Source of the DNA: Stieleria magnilauensis
GTDB taxonomy: Bacteria > Planctomycetota > Planctomycetia > Pirellulales > Pirellulaceae
Length of the DNA: 64,000 bases
Direction of reading: 5' to 3'
Assembly (NCBI GenBank): GCA_007753675.1
Contig: CP036432.1
Coordinates: 4,686,394 to 4,750,393, forward strand
Below the pieces are notes generated by a model. The model was not told the origin of the DNA and made no database searches. It was given only the letters and a program-made list of their open reading frames with translations. The translations under genes and the position numbers were made by a program. Positions within the stretch are counted from its first letter, which is position 1. Each line of letters opens with the position of its first letter. Below, piece after piece: positions 17,923-27,405 of the stretch.

Positions 17923-17960
17923 TCATTCTGCCCCGTATCATTCTGCCATCGTTCTTCTCG
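17923..17960. repeat. Short dispersed repeat (ATCATTCTGCC units)
   Basis: GATCATTCTGCCCCGTATCATTCTGCCATCG holds two ATCATTCTGCC units. The same paired arrangement recurs in both orientations at 41973-42078, again between convergent genes. Confidence 0.7.
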
Positions 17961-17964
17961 ACCG

Positions 17965-19110
17965 CTAATTCGCCAATTGTGACCACAACACGCCGGCGGC
18001 GATGGCCGAACCGATCACGCCGGCGACGTTGGGTGCCATCGCGTGCATCAACAAATAGTTGCCCGGGTCTTCTTCCTGCCCGACCAATTGCACCACGCGC
18101 GCCGATCCGGGGACCGCGGACACGCCAGCGGCACCGACCAGTGGGTTGATCTTTTCTTTCAAGAACAGATTCATCAGCTTGGCGAACAACACGCCACATC
18201 CGGTGGCAATGGCGAACGAAACGGCACCGAGTACGAAGATCAAGATCGACTCACCTTTCAGGAAGTACTGTGCGGTCGTGCTCGCACCGACGCAAAACCC
18301 GAGCAGGATGGTGACGATGTCGATCATTGCCGTGCGTGCCGTCAGCGCCAGCCGGTCGGTCACCGTGCATTCTTTCAGCAGGTTCCCGAAGAACAGCATC
18401 CCCATCAGCACGATCGAACCGGGCGCCAACAGGGTGCAAATCAAGAACGCGACGATCGGAAACATGATCAATTCTTGACGCGTCACCTTGCGCGACGGTT
18501 TCATCCGAATCAAACGTTCGTTTTTCGTCGTCAGCAGCCTCATGATCGGCGGTTGAATCACGGGTACCAGCGCCATGTAGGAATACGCCGCGATCGCGAT
18601 CGCCCCCAACAGCTCGGGGGCCAGATTCGACGCCAGGAAAATCGCCGTCGGGCCGTCGGCACCGCCGATGATCCCGATCGCGCCGGCCTGTTGTGGCGTG
18701 AAAGCCAGACACAGTGCGCCCAGGTACGTCAGGAAGACGCCGACTTGTGCCGCGGCACCCAACAGCACCAGTTTGGGGTTGGAAAGCATCGTGGAAAAAT
18801 CAGTCATCGCGCCGATGCCTAAAAAGATCAGCGGCGGGTAGATTTCTTTTTCGACCCCGAAATACAGAAATCGAAGCACGCTGTCTTCGCCGTAGACCAG
18901 CGGCACACCGGACTCGGTCGGCATGTTGCCTACGATGACACCGAAACCGATCGGGATCAGCAGCAGGGGTTCGTAGCGTTTGGTGATGGCCAGATAGATG
19001 AACCCCAGGGCGATCACCATCATCACCACGTTGCCCAGTTCCAGCCCCGCGAAGGCCGTCGTCTCGTACAGCTGGACCACTTTCTGGCTCAGGTATTCCA
19101 TGACGTTCAT
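17965..19110 (-). CDS. oadB: Na+-pumping decarboxylase beta subunit
   Basis: The membrane subunit that carries out biotin-linked decarboxylation and moves Na+ outward. The 381-residue protein has about nine hydrophobic helices and the family signature IGIIGGADGPTAIFLAS, followed by ELLGAIAIAAYSYMALVP and IQPPIMRLLTTK, all typical of OadB/MmdB. The start ATG overlaps the stop of the gamma-type gene (ATGA). It is the last gene of a minus-strand run that includes methylmalonyl-CoA mutase, so the substrate is most likely methylmalonyl-CoA and not oxaloacetate; mmdB would then be the name. Confidence 0.9.
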   Translation of the reverse strand: MNVMEYLSQKVVQLYETTAFAGLELGNVVMMVIALGFIYLAITKRYEPLLLIPIGFGVIVGNMPTESGVPLVYGEDSVLRFLYFGVEKEIYPPLIFLGIGAMTDFSTMLSNPKLVLLGAAAQVGVFLTYLGALCLAFTPQQAGAIGIIGGADGPTAIFLASNLAPELLGAIAIAAYSYMALVPVIQPPIMRLLTTKNERLIRMKPSRKVTRQELIMFPIVAFLICTLLAPGSIVLMGMLFFGNLLKECTVTDRLALTARTAMIDIVTILLGFCVGASTTAQYFLKGESILIFVLGAVSFAIATGCGVLFAKLMNLFLKEKINPLVGAAGVSAVPGSARVVQLVGQEEDPGNYLLMHAMAPNVAGVIGSAIAAGVLWSQLAN

Positions 19111-19502
19111 TTGGGGTCTCGATGTTGAATGCGGTGCGACATGTGATGCTTCATGCGTCCTTCCAGGGACCACGCATATCCGCCGGCTCCCAGCCCACGG
19201 ATCTTGACGATCCGATGCGGTCGATCCAACGCCTCTGCGACCGCGGCGGCGATGACCACCAAGATCTCTTCGGGCAGCTCGTCATCGTGAGCGAGCGGCG
19301 AGGCGGCCTGGGGTGCGAGTTCGGGCTGGATGAAGGGGGCAACCAGACGCGGCAGGACGGTGATAAAAATGACGATCAGCACCAGCGCCGAGAAGACCAC
19401 GACGATGCCCATGATGGCCATCGGAATACCATGCTCTTCCGTCAGGGGCGCCAGCGAAAACTCGATCAGCCGTTTGCTTTCCTCTTGAGCGAGCAGCGAC
19501 AT
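19107..19502 (-). CDS. oadG: Na+-pumping decarboxylase gamma subunit
   Basis: A ~131-residue protein with one N-terminal membrane helix (IPMAIMGIVVVFSALVLIVIF) and a cytoplasmic tail containing PEEILVVIAAAVAEAL, the usual OadG/MmdD layout. It anchors the carboxyltransferase to the membrane subunit. The ATG at 19502 is preceded by an in-frame GTG; either could be used, and both follow the stop of the biotin-carrier gene with no gap. The C-terminus ends in a His-rich basic stretch (MKHHMSHRIQHRD) that could bind metal, as in other OadG proteins that carry zinc. Confidence 0.8.
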   Translation of the reverse strand: MSLLAQEESKRLIEFSLAPLTEEHGIPMAIMGIVVVFSALVLIVIFITVLPRLVAPFIQPELAPQAASPLAHDDELPEEILVVIAAAVAEALDRPHRIVKIRGLGAGGYAWSLEGRMKHHMSHRIQHRDPK

Positions 19503-19505
19503 CAC

Positions 19506-19895
19506 TTACTCCAGTACGACGAGGGTTTGGCCTTCTGCGACGGAATCACCCTCCGCAACATCGACACTTTTCACCGTGCCGGCGACCGGCGCGGTGATTT
19601 GGTTTTCCATCTTCATCGCTTCCAGGATGACCATGCCCTGTCCGCGTTCGACCGCGTCACCGGGCTTGACCAGGATCGATCGAATGGCGCCCGCCATGGG
19701 GCTGGTGACCGCGCCGCTACCGGCGGGCGGCTGGGCCTTCGTCGGCGTCTGGCGGGCGATCGCCGCTGGCGGTGCAGCGTCTGACGGCTGCGCGGGCACA
19801 GGGCGTGTCGGAACGGGATACGCTTCGGTCTCGCTGAGATCCTCCACGGTGACGTCGTAGGATTTATTTCCGACGGTGATACGTAATCTTTTCAT
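19506..19895 (-). CDS. mmdC: Biotin carboxyl carrier subunit of the decarboxylase
   Basis: A 129-residue biotinyl protein. After an N-terminal strand pair (MKRLRITVGNKSYDVTVEDL) there is a Pro/Ala-rich flexible linker (residues ~30-60) and a biotinyl domain with VTSPMAGAIRSILVKPGD and the biotin site ILEAMKMENQ (Lys95). It carries CO2 from the carboxyltransferase to the membrane subunit. Its start overlaps the mmdA stop (ATGA). The biotin ligase at 36048 would modify it. Confidence 0.93.
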   Translation of the reverse strand: MKRLRITVGNKSYDVTVEDLSETEAYPVPTRPVPAQPSDAAPPAAIARQTPTKAQPPAGSGAVTSPMAGAIRSILVKPGDAVERGQGMVILEAMKMENQITAPVAGTVKSVDVAEGDSVAEGQTLVVLE

Positions 19896-21445
19896 AGCGG
19901 AATCAAACCATGCTTCTTTGGAGGACGGGTCTCGCTTTTGTTCAGCGTGTTCTGCAGTGCAAGTGACACGACCGCTCGGGTCTGCGCCGGGTCGATCACA
20001 TCGGTGATCATGGCGTGGGAAGCCGCCAGATAGGGCGACGCAAATCGGTCACGGTATTCTTGGATGAATTGCTCGCGCAGCGCCGCTTTGTCATCCGCCG
20101 CAGCAAGCTCTTTGCGGTAGAGCACGTTGACGGCGCCTTCGGCGCCCATCACGGCGATCTCCGCGGTCGGCCAGGCAAACACCATGTCGGCTTTTAAATC
20201 GCGGCTGCACATCGCCAGATACGATCCGCCATAGGCCTTGCGGATGATGACGGTGATCTTGGGCACGGTCGCCGATGCGTAAGCGAACAACATTTTTGCA
20301 CCGTGACGAATGATGCCACCCTGTTCCTGACCCACCCCGGGCAGAAATCCGGGCACATCGACCAACGTCAGCAGCGGAATGTTGAACGCGTTACAAAACC
20401 GAATGAAGCGGGCGGCTTTATCGGACGCGTCGATATCCAGCGTGCCCGCTTTCACGTTGGGTTGGTTGGCAATGATGCCAACAACCACGCCATCGACGCG
20501 TGCGAAACCGACGATGATGTTGGGGGCAAACTCGCGATGGACTTCCAAAAAGCAATCCTTGTCCACGATCCGTTCGATCACGGCGTACATGTCCATCGGG
20601 TCTTTAATATTCTCCGGAACCACATCGTTCATCGACAGGTCTGGATCCAGACACAGGTCTTCCACCAGGGCGTGCGGCGGGTTCTCCGCGTTGTTTTGGG
20701 GCAGGTAGGACAGCAGTTGCTGGACGATTTGCATGGCGTGCTGATCATCATTGGCGACGAAGTGAACGTTGCCGCTGATGCTGGAGTTGGCCGACGCGCT
20801 GCCGATCTCTTCCATCGTGCAATCGACGCCCGTCGCCGCCTTGATGACTTGCGGCCCGCAGATGAACATGTTCGCGTTCTCGCGCGTCATCACCAAAAAA
20901 TCCATCAGCGCCGGCGAATAAGCCGCCCCGCCGGCACAATTGCCGGCGATCACGCCGATTTGTGGGACGCAGCCGGAAAGCATGACGTTGCGGTAGAACA
21001 CTTGACCGTATCCCGACAGCGAGTCGACGGCCTCTTGGATCCGGGCGCCCCCGGAATCGTTGATCGCCACAAACGGCATTCCGCTTTCGAGCGCGTAGTC
21101 CATGATGTCGCAAATCTTCTTGGAGTGCCGCATGCCCAACGCACCGCCGCCGACGGTTGCATCCTGGCTGAACGATGCGGCCGGTCGACCACCGACCCGT
21201 CCCACGCCGGTGACCACTCCGTCACAGGGCATGGGTTTGTTCTCCATCCCAAATTCATGGCAGGAATGATCGACGTGCATTCCCCACTCTTGAAAGGTGT
21301 TGGCGTCGAAAAAGACATCCAGCCGCTCGCGCGCCGAGAGCATTCCCTTTTCTCGGCGTTTGGCGTGCCGGCTTTCGCCACCGCCCAAACGCAATGTGGC
21401 GCGGCGTTCTTCTAGCCCAGTCAAAAACTCTTTTCGAATACTCAT
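19892..21445 (-). CDS. mmdA: Methylmalonyl-CoA decarboxylase carboxyltransferase (alpha) subunit
   Basis: The 517-residue protein is a carboxyltransferase of the PccB/MmdA family. It has two crotonase-like halves, with [19 protein letters not shown] in the first, and DVPGFLPGVGQEQGGIIRHG and RKAYGGSYLAMCSRDLKADM in the second, and it ends in the family tail KKHGLIPL. It moves the carboxyl group from methylmalonyl-CoA to biotin. Being directly followed by the biotin carrier and the oadG/oadB genes marks it as part of the Na+ pump; the true PccB is at 38399. Oxaloacetate decarboxylase alpha is a different family and can be excluded. Confidence 0.92.
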   Translation of the reverse strand: MSIRKEFLTGLEERRATLRLGGGESRHAKRREKGMLSARERLDVFFDANTFQEWGMHVDHSCHEFGMENKPMPCDGVVTGVGRVGGRPAASFSQDATVGGGALGMRHSKKICDIMDYALESGMPFVAINDSGGARIQEAVDSLSGYGQVFYRNVMLSGCVPQIGVIAGNCAGGAAYSPALMDFLVMTRENANMFICGPQVIKAATGVDCTMEEIGSASANSSISGNVHFVANDDQHAMQIVQQLLSYLPQNNAENPPHALVEDLCLDPDLSMNDVVPENIKDPMDMYAVIERIVDKDCFLEVHREFAPNIIVGFARVDGVVVGIIANQPNVKAGTLDIDASDKAARFIRFCNAFNIPLLTLVDVPGFLPGVGQEQGGIIRHGAKMLFAYASATVPKITVIIRKAYGGSYLAMCSRDLKADMVFAWPTAEIAVMGAEGAVNVLYRKELAAADDKAALREQFIQEYRDRFASPYLAASHAMITDVIDPAQTRAVVSLALQNTLNKSETRPPKKHGLIPL

Positions 21446-21486
21446 GGTACTGCAGTTCTTTTTCCGTCAGGTCTCAGTTAAACGCC

Positions 21487-22494
21487 TCAATCTTCGTGCA
21501 TGCCGAATGCCTGCAGGATCTTGCTGGCCGCTGCTTCGGGCGGCAGGTTGCCGGCAAGCACTTCGGATTCGAGTCCTTCGCGGATGCTCCGGACGCCGGG
21601 GTGCTTGCGAAGGGCTTGCTTCATTCGGTCTTCGATGATCGCCCACAACCAGCGGACTTGTTGTCGACGTCGTTTCGCGGCCAAGTCGCCGCTGGATTTC
21701 ATCGCCTCGTAACGCTGTTGGACGGCTTGCCAGACGGCGTCGACCCGCTCGTTGTGCAACGCGCTGCAGGTCAACACCTGCGGCGGATGATCTTGTTTTC
21801 CTAAAATGGAATGGATCGCCATCTCATATTGGTGGGCGGCCAGTTCGGCCGCTTTCAGTGTCGCCGAGTCGGCCTTGTTCACGGCGATCACATCGACGAG
21901 TTCCAACAGCCCGCGTTTGATTCCCTGCAAGTCGTCTCCGGCACCGGGCAGCATCAACGCCAAAAAGCAATCCGTCATTTCCGCCACCATGGTTTCGGAT
22001 TGCCCCACGCCGACGGTTTCCACCAACACGACTTCGTAACCGGCCGCTTCGCAGACGAGTAAACTTTCACGCGTCTTGCTGGCCACGCCGCCGAGCGTTC
22101 CGGCCGAAGGTGAAGGTCGGATGTAAGCGTTGCGTTCGGCCGCCAGTCGAGACATGCGGGTTTTGTCACCCAGAATGCTGCCACCACTGATTCCGCTCGA
22201 TGGATCCACCGCCAAGACCGCAACCCGTCGCCCCTGGGCGATCAATTGCAATCCGAGCGCTTCGATGAACGTGCTCTTGCCTACTCCGGGGGCGCCGCTG
22301 ATGCCGACCCGGATGGCGTTGCCCGTGTAAGGCAACAATTGGGTCAATAGCGTCTCGGCTTGCCGCTGGTGCTCGGCATTGTTGGACTCGATCAGCGTCA
22401 ACGCTCGCGGCAGTACCGTGATGTCGCAGTTGCGGACACCGGCAAAATAATCCTCCGTCGTCAATTGACGACGTCGTGGAACATCACGCTTCAT
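21487..22494 (-). CDS. meaB: Methylmalonyl-CoA mutase-associated G-protein chaperone
   Basis: A 335-residue SIMIBI GTPase. The P-loop GISGAPGVGKSTFIEAL spans residues 64-80, followed by VAVLAVDPSS, GGSILGDKTRM, the ETVGVGQSE switch region and VNKAD, all diagnostic of MeaB/ArgK. It loads and protects the cobalamin cofactor of methylmalonyl-CoA mutase using GTP. It lies 12 bases downstream of the large mutase subunit on the same strand, the usual partner order. Confidence 0.95.
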   Translation of the reverse strand: MKRDVPRRRQLTTEDYFAGVRNCDITVLPRALTLIESNNAEHQRQAETLLTQLLPYTGNAIRVGISGAPGVGKSTFIEALGLQLIAQGRRVAVLAVDPSSGISGGSILGDKTRMSRLAAERNAYIRPSPSAGTLGGVASKTRESLLVCEAAGYEVVLVETVGVGQSETMVAEMTDCFLALMLPGAGDDLQGIKRGLLELVDVIAVNKADSATLKAAELAAHQYEMAIHSILGKQDHPPQVLTCSALHNERVDAVWQAVQQRYEAMKSSGDLAAKRRRQQVRWLWAIIEDRMKQALRKHPGVRSIREGLESEVLAGNLPPEAAASKILQAFGMHED

Positions 22495-22506
22495 GCTGAA
22501 TTCCGA

Positions 22507-24711
22507 TCAGGCATCTTGAGTCTCGACTGTTTCATCGACCGAGAACCCGAGTCGATCGGCGAGGTCTCGAACCACTCGAATCGCCGCCTCACTGATGACC
22601 GTACCGGGGCCGAACACTTCGGCGGCGCCGGCCGCGTACAACGCCTCGTAATCTTCGGGCGGGATCACTCCGCCGGCGACAATCATGATGTCCTCGCGGC
22701 CCAAATCTGCCAACGCTTTGCGGAGTTCCGGGACCAGTGTCAGGTGACCGGCCGCCAACGAGCTGACGCCCACCAGGTGCACGTCGTTTTCAACCGCTTG
22801 CCGCGCCGTTTCGGCCGGCGTGCGGAAAAGCGGGCCGATGTCGACATCAAAGCCCAAGTCGGCGAACGCGCTGGCGATAACCTTTTGTCCACGGTCGTGA
22901 CCGTCTTGCCCCATCTTGGCGACCAAGATCCGCGGCCGACGGCCTTCGTTGCGTTCAAACGCCTCCACGATCTGGCCCACTTCCGTTGTCATGGATTCAC
23001 TCTCAAGTGCGGCGGCATAGACGCCGCGGACAGATTGCACGGGCGCTTCGTATCGATTGTAAACCTTTTCCAACGCCGCGCTAATCTCCCCGACCGTCGC
23101 TTTGGCACGTGCCGCGTTGACGGCCAGTTCCAACAAGTTGCCTTGTTCGCTGCGCGCCGCTTCGGTCAACGCATCCAATGCCGCATCAACCTCGGACGCA
23201 TCACGCTCGGCTCGGAGTTGTTTCAAGCCCGTGATCTGTGCCTTCCGCACCGCCGAATTATCGACGTGCAGCACACGCATGTCATCTTCGGTCGCCAGCC
23301 GATACTTGTTGACACCGATCAGGGTTTGTTGCCCGGAATCGATGCGGGCTTGGGTGCGGGCCGAAGCTTCTTCGATCCGCATCTTGGGAATCCCGGCTTG
23401 GATCGCCTGGGTCATCCCGCCGAGTTCTTCGATTTCAACCAAATGGCTCCAGGCACGCTGGGCCAAATCGTGGGTCAAGCGTTCGACGTAGTAGCTTCCG
23501 GCCCAGGGATCGACGACCTTGCACGTGTCGGTTTCTTGTTGCAAGAACAATTGCGTGTTCCGCGCGATCCGCGCCGAAAAATCGGTCGGCAAGGCAAGGG
23601 CTTCATCAAGCGCGTTGGTGTGCAACGATTGGGTGTGTCCGTGCGTCGCCGCCATCGCTTCGATGCAGGTCCGCGTGACATTGTTGTAAACGTCTTGAGC
23701 GGTCAAACTCCAGCCGCTGGTTTGGCTGTGGGTCCGCAGCGACAAGCTCTTGGGATTCTTGGGGTTGAACTGTTTGATCAGTTTGGCCCAGATCATGCGG
23801 GCGGCCCGCAGCTTGGCGATTTCCATGAAATAATTCATGCCGATCGCCCAGAAGAACGACAGTCGTGGGCAAAAGGCGTCGACGTCCAAGCCCGATGCGA
23901 TGCCCGTGCGGACATACTCCAGCCCATCGGCAAGGGTGTAGGCCAATTCCAAGTCCGCGGTCGCCCCCGCTTCCTGCATGTGATAACCGCTGATGCTGAT
24001 GCTGTTGAATTTGGGCATCCGCTGGCTGGTGTACTCAAAGATCGAAGCGATGATCCGCATGCTCGGGGCGGGCGGATAAATGTAGGTGTTGCGAACCATG
24101 AACTCCTTCAGGATGTCGTTCTGGATCGTGCCGGCAAGCTGTTCCGGTTTCACCCCCTGTTCTTCGGCGGCGACGATGTACAACGCCATGATAGGAAGCA
24201 CCGCGCCGTTCATCGTCATCGAAACACTCATCCGATCCAGCGGGATGCCTTCGAACAGCGTCCGCATGTCTTGAATGCTGTCGATCGCCACACCGGCCAT
24301 GCCGACGTCGCCGCTGACGCGGGGATGATCCGAATCGTATCCGCGGTGCGTGGCCAGGTCGAAAGCGATGCTCAAGCCCATCTGGCCCGCCGCCAAGTTG
24401 CGTCGGTAAAACGCGTTGGAGTCTTTGGCGGTTGAAAATCCCGCGTACTGACGCACCGTCCAGGGACGCTGCACGTACATCGTCGCATAGGGACCGCGCA
24501 AGAACGGCGCCAGCCCCGGCATCGTGTCCAAGTGGTCCAGTCCCGCACGATCGGCCGAGGTGTACAACGGTCGGACGGGGATCTGCTCCGGCGTCTGCCA
24601 ACGCAGTTCGTCCGCATCGCCAGCGACCTTGGCTCGCCAGTCGTCTAACGAACCCGCCGCGCGGTTTTCGCTTTCCAACGGCACATCGGAAAAGTTTGGA
24701 ATCAAGGTCAT
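22507..24711 (-). CDS. mutB: Methylmalonyl-CoA mutase, catalytic (large) subunit
   Basis: The enzyme interconverts methylmalonyl-CoA and succinyl-CoA using adenosylcobalamin. The 734-residue protein has the TIM barrel (YPWTV-type start as [14 protein letters not shown], then [20 protein letters not shown]) and the C-terminal cobalamin domain with [18 protein letters not shown]. His605 of DGHDRG is the cobalt ligand (His610 in the Propionibacterium enzyme). Its start overlaps the small subunit's stop by four bases. Length is normal. Confidence 0.96.
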   Translation of the reverse strand: MTLIPNFSDVPLESENRAAGSLDDWRAKVAGDADELRWQTPEQIPVRPLYTSADRAGLDHLDTMPGLAPFLRGPYATMYVQRPWTVRQYAGFSTAKDSNAFYRRNLAAGQMGLSIAFDLATHRGYDSDHPRVSGDVGMAGVAIDSIQDMRTLFEGIPLDRMSVSMTMNGAVLPIMALYIVAAEEQGVKPEQLAGTIQNDILKEFMVRNTYIYPPAPSMRIIASIFEYTSQRMPKFNSISISGYHMQEAGATADLELAYTLADGLEYVRTGIASGLDVDAFCPRLSFFWAIGMNYFMEIAKLRAARMIWAKLIKQFNPKNPKSLSLRTHSQTSGWSLTAQDVYNNVTRTCIEAMAATHGHTQSLHTNALDEALALPTDFSARIARNTQLFLQQETDTCKVVDPWAGSYYVERLTHDLAQRAWSHLVEIEELGGMTQAIQAGIPKMRIEEASARTQARIDSGQQTLIGVNKYRLATEDDMRVLHVDNSAVRKAQITGLKQLRAERDASEVDAALDALTEAARSEQGNLLELAVNAARAKATVGEISAALEKVYNRYEAPVQSVRGVYAAALESESMTTEVGQIVEAFERNEGRRPRILVAKMGQDGHDRGQKVIASAFADLGFDVDIGPLFRTPAETARQAVENDVHLVGVSSLAAGHLTLVPELRKALADLGREDIMIVAGGVIPPEDYEALYAAGAAEVFGPGTVISEAAIRVVRDLADRLGFSVDETVETQDA

Positions 24712-26843
24712 CGTACCGGCTCTCCTTCTTCAATCACACCGACTTGAGTCAACAGACTACGCAGCGTCTCGAGCACATCACAACGCATGAAGATAAAGCG
24801 GTCGACGCCCGCTGCTTTCCATGCCTGTTCGTTGTCGCCCGGGTTTCCCGCCAGCACGACCGAGCTGGCTCCCGCCTGTTTTAGTTTGGCAGCCGCCGTG
24901 GGAACCACGTCGGCGTATAGTTTGTCTGAGGAACAGATCACCGCGATCGACGCGTCGGCTTGGCCAAACGCCTTCGCGGCAGCGTCCGCGTCCTCAAAGC
25001 CTCCGCGGTCGATCACGTCGAAACCGCCCGCTGCAAAGAAATTGCTCGACCAGGTTGCCCGGCCGCTGTAGTGCGACACGGGACCGAGGTTGGCCAAGAA
25101 CACGCGTGGCCGTTTCCCCTGGGCATCTTGCCACGCGTCGCAGGCGTCACGCAATTGATCAAACGGCTCGGCCAGGCGTTGGGGCTCAATGGCGGCGATC
25201 GTTGCACTTTGGCCCCGTCCCAGTCCGAGCGCGGCGGCGATCTGTCCCAGCGTCGCTCCGTCGGATGCCGCCGCGACCGCCGCGGCAACACGGTCCTCCG
25301 CCGCATCAAGCGACAGTGTTTCTTGCTCGGCCGATCGAACACCCCGAATCCGATCGGCGGCTTCCCCGGCAAGGGATTCCAGATCCGGTGCATCGCGAAT
25401 CACCGCCTCTTCGCCGACGTTAGCGAACTCGCTGACGCCCGTGATCCCGCGTTTGCGAGTGGCGACATCCTTGGCCCGCGCCGCAGCCGTGGTCGCAATT
25501 TCGTTCGCAACCCACCCGCTGGTCAAAGCCGACAACATACCACCCTGGCGTTCGGTTTCTTGGAAGATTTCCCACGCCTTGCCAGCCACGTCTTCGGTCA
25601 GCTGGTCCAAAAACCAGCTACCGCCGGCCGGATCGATGACGCGATGCAGATGCGATTCCTCTTGCAACACCAGCGCGCTGTTGCGTGCGACGCGGCGGCT
25701 GAAGTCGTTGGACAATCCGGCCATCACATCAAACGGTACCGATGTGATCGCATCCGCACCGCCGATGCCGGCGGCAAAGACGGCCACCGAGTTGCGTAAC
25801 AGATTGACATAGGGATCGTGTTTGGTCAGCACGCGGTTGCCGGTTCGGGTGTGAATCCGCATCGACCGCGAGTCTTCCGACACGCCGCACGATTCCAGCA
25901 CACGAGACCACAGCCATCGGGCGGCCCGCAGTTTTGCGATCGCTTGAAAGTGCTCGGTGCCCACGCTGACGCGAAACTGAATCTGTTTGGCCGCCGCTGA
26001 AACGTCCATCCCCGCAGCGGTCATCGCTCGCAAGTATTCCACTCCCGTGGCCAGACTGAGCGCGATGTCCTGGGCCGCGCTCGCGCCGCCGTCGTGGTAC
26101 GGCGAGCTATCTACGCCGACCGAGGTGACGTGCGGATAATGCTTGGACGTCCAACTGGCTAAATCGGACATCATGGACAGAGCCGACGAGGGTTCCAGCG
26201 GCAACGTTCCCCGGCGTGCAAGCTCACCCAGCGGATCGGCGTTCAGCGCCGCTTTCGCGGTTTCCGGCGAGACGCCGCGCCGCTTCCAGGTTGCCATCAG
26301 GGTCGCCGCGGCGGGAAAGAAGGCCGCGCCGGCGTCCAACGCAACCGTGACCATTTCCAATTGAACATCGCCGAGCAGTTTGTCCATGTCATCCACGCCA
26401 TAGACCATCACGCCATCGCGACCGACGCAACCGGCGCTTGCCGCGTGATCGGGATCCAGTCCGTTGCGTGCGGCTTGGTCCAGCCGGATCTGGATCGATG
26501 TCACACCGCCGCTCAAGTCCGCCAAGATCGCCTGATTGCAGGCAACCGGGCAGGGCGCGGTGAACTCCTGACGCAAATCCCATCCGGATTGGACCGATCC
26601 CAGCGGACGTCCCCCGCGAACCCGGTTCGCCAAACCCGGGAACCCCATCGGATCGTCTTGGCCACTGTCATCGCGGCGACTGTAGAGCGGTTCAATGGCG
26701 AGCCCGTCATATGTCTTTAAGACAAGCTTCTTTTCAAAGGGCGCTCCGGCGAGCGCCTTTTCGACCAGCGTCCGCCATTGATCGTAGTCGACCGGAGGGA
26801 AATCATCTTGAATACTAAACTCACGGGGAAACGTGACCGTCAT
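24708..26843 (-). CDS. mutA: Methylmalonyl-CoA mutase, small subunit
   Basis: A 711-residue paralogue of the large subunit, starting [20 protein letters not shown]. The barrel part is degenerate relative to MutB, and the C-terminal Rossmann part reads [20 protein letters not shown], so the DxHxxG cobalamin motif is absent. This is normal for the non-catalytic MutA of the heterodimer. The frame runs 14 codons further upstream to an ATG at 26885, but that start sits on the edge of a tandem repeat, so I prefer 26843. It follows the epimerase gene on the same strand after a short gap. Confidence 0.93.
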   Translation of the reverse strand: MTVTFPREFSIQDDFPPVDYDQWRTLVEKALAGAPFEKKLVLKTYDGLAIEPLYSRRDDSGQDDPMGFPGLANRVRGGRPLGSVQSGWDLRQEFTAPCPVACNQAILADLSGGVTSIQIRLDQAARNGLDPDHAASAGCVGRDGVMVYGVDDMDKLLGDVQLEMVTVALDAGAAFFPAAATLMATWKRRGVSPETAKAALNADPLGELARRGTLPLEPSSALSMMSDLASWTSKHYPHVTSVGVDSSPYHDGGASAAQDIALSLATGVEYLRAMTAAGMDVSAAAKQIQFRVSVGTEHFQAIAKLRAARWLWSRVLESCGVSEDSRSMRIHTRTGNRVLTKHDPYVNLLRNSVAVFAAGIGGADAITSVPFDVMAGLSNDFSRRVARNSALVLQEESHLHRVIDPAGGSWFLDQLTEDVAGKAWEIFQETERQGGMLSALTSGWVANEIATTAAARAKDVATRKRGITGVSEFANVGEEAVIRDAPDLESLAGEAADRIRGVRSAEQETLSLDAAEDRVAAAVAAASDGATLGQIAAALGLGRGQSATIAAIEPQRLAEPFDQLRDACDAWQDAQGKRPRVFLANLGPVSHYSGRATWSSNFFAAGGFDVIDRGGFEDADAAAKAFGQADASIAVICSSDKLYADVVPTAAAKLKQAGASSVVLAGNPGDNEQAWKAAGVDRFIFMRCDVLETLRSLLTQVGVIEEGEPVR

Positions 26844-26884
26844 CGTGCTTTCATTCAATACGAGTAAAGTGGCCTTACCTTCCA

Positions 26885-26965
26885 AAGTGGCGTAAGCTTC
26901 CAGCTTGCGAACAGTGACGTAAGCTTCCAGCTTGCGATCTTCGAGCTTCCAGCTCGCCCATCACA
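26885..26965. repeat. Tandem AAGCTTCCAGCTTGCGA-type repeat
   Basis: Two ~27-bp units containing GTAAGCTTCCAGCTTGCGA and a third weaker unit (CGAGCTTCCAGCTCGCCC) lie between the epimerase and mutA genes. Confidence 0.8.
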
Positions 26966-26976
26966 GACCCCCGCCA

Positions 26977-27399
26977 TCAGCTTCCGCCGGCCGGTTCACA
27001 AAGTTCGGTCAGCACACCGCCGGAACTTTTTGGGTGCAGGAACGCGATCTGCATGTGATGCGATCCGCCACGCGGTTTTTCATCGATCATCCGCAAACCG
27101 GAATCTTGCAATTCGGCGATACGGGCCTGGATGTCTTCGACGGTGTAGGCCAAATGGTGCAAGCCTTCGCCGCGTTTTTCGATGAACTTGGCAACTGTGC
27201 TGTCGTCCGACGTCGGTTCGAGCAATTCAAGTCGAACGTCGCCGGCACGAAAGAATGCGACGCGCACCTTCTGGCTTGGCACGTCCTCCAGCCCTTCGAA
27301 TTCCAATCCGAGTGCCCCTTCGTAGAACGCCTGGTGGGCATCGATGGACTGCACCGCGATGCCGATGTGATTGAGAGACTTGACCGCCATTTTGATCAT
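26977..27399 (-). CDS. mce: Methylmalonyl-CoA epimerase
   Basis: A 140-residue vicinal-oxygen-chelate protein that interconverts (S)- and (R)-methylmalonyl-CoA. Two repeated beta-alpha-beta modules are visible. The metal ligands are in the expected places: NHIGIAVQSI near the start, GLHHLAYTVEDI in the middle and LTELCEP near the end. The segment GGSHHMQIAFLHPKSSGGVL is typical of the family. It bridges propionyl-CoA carboxylase (38399-41949) and the mutase. Confidence 0.94.
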   Translation of the reverse strand: MIKMAVKSLNHIGIAVQSIDAHQAFYEGALGLEFEGLEDVPSQKVRVAFFRAGDVRLELLEPTSDDSTVAKFIEKRGEGLHHLAYTVEDIQARIAELQDSGLRMIDEKPRGGSHHMQIAFLHPKSSGGVLTELCEPAGGS

Positions 27400-27405
27400 C
27401 CGTTG

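Noticed and set aside
22360..24435. 691-codon open frame on the plus strand
   Set aside because: It mirrors mutB/meaB in antisense; its composition is typical of high-GC shadow frames.
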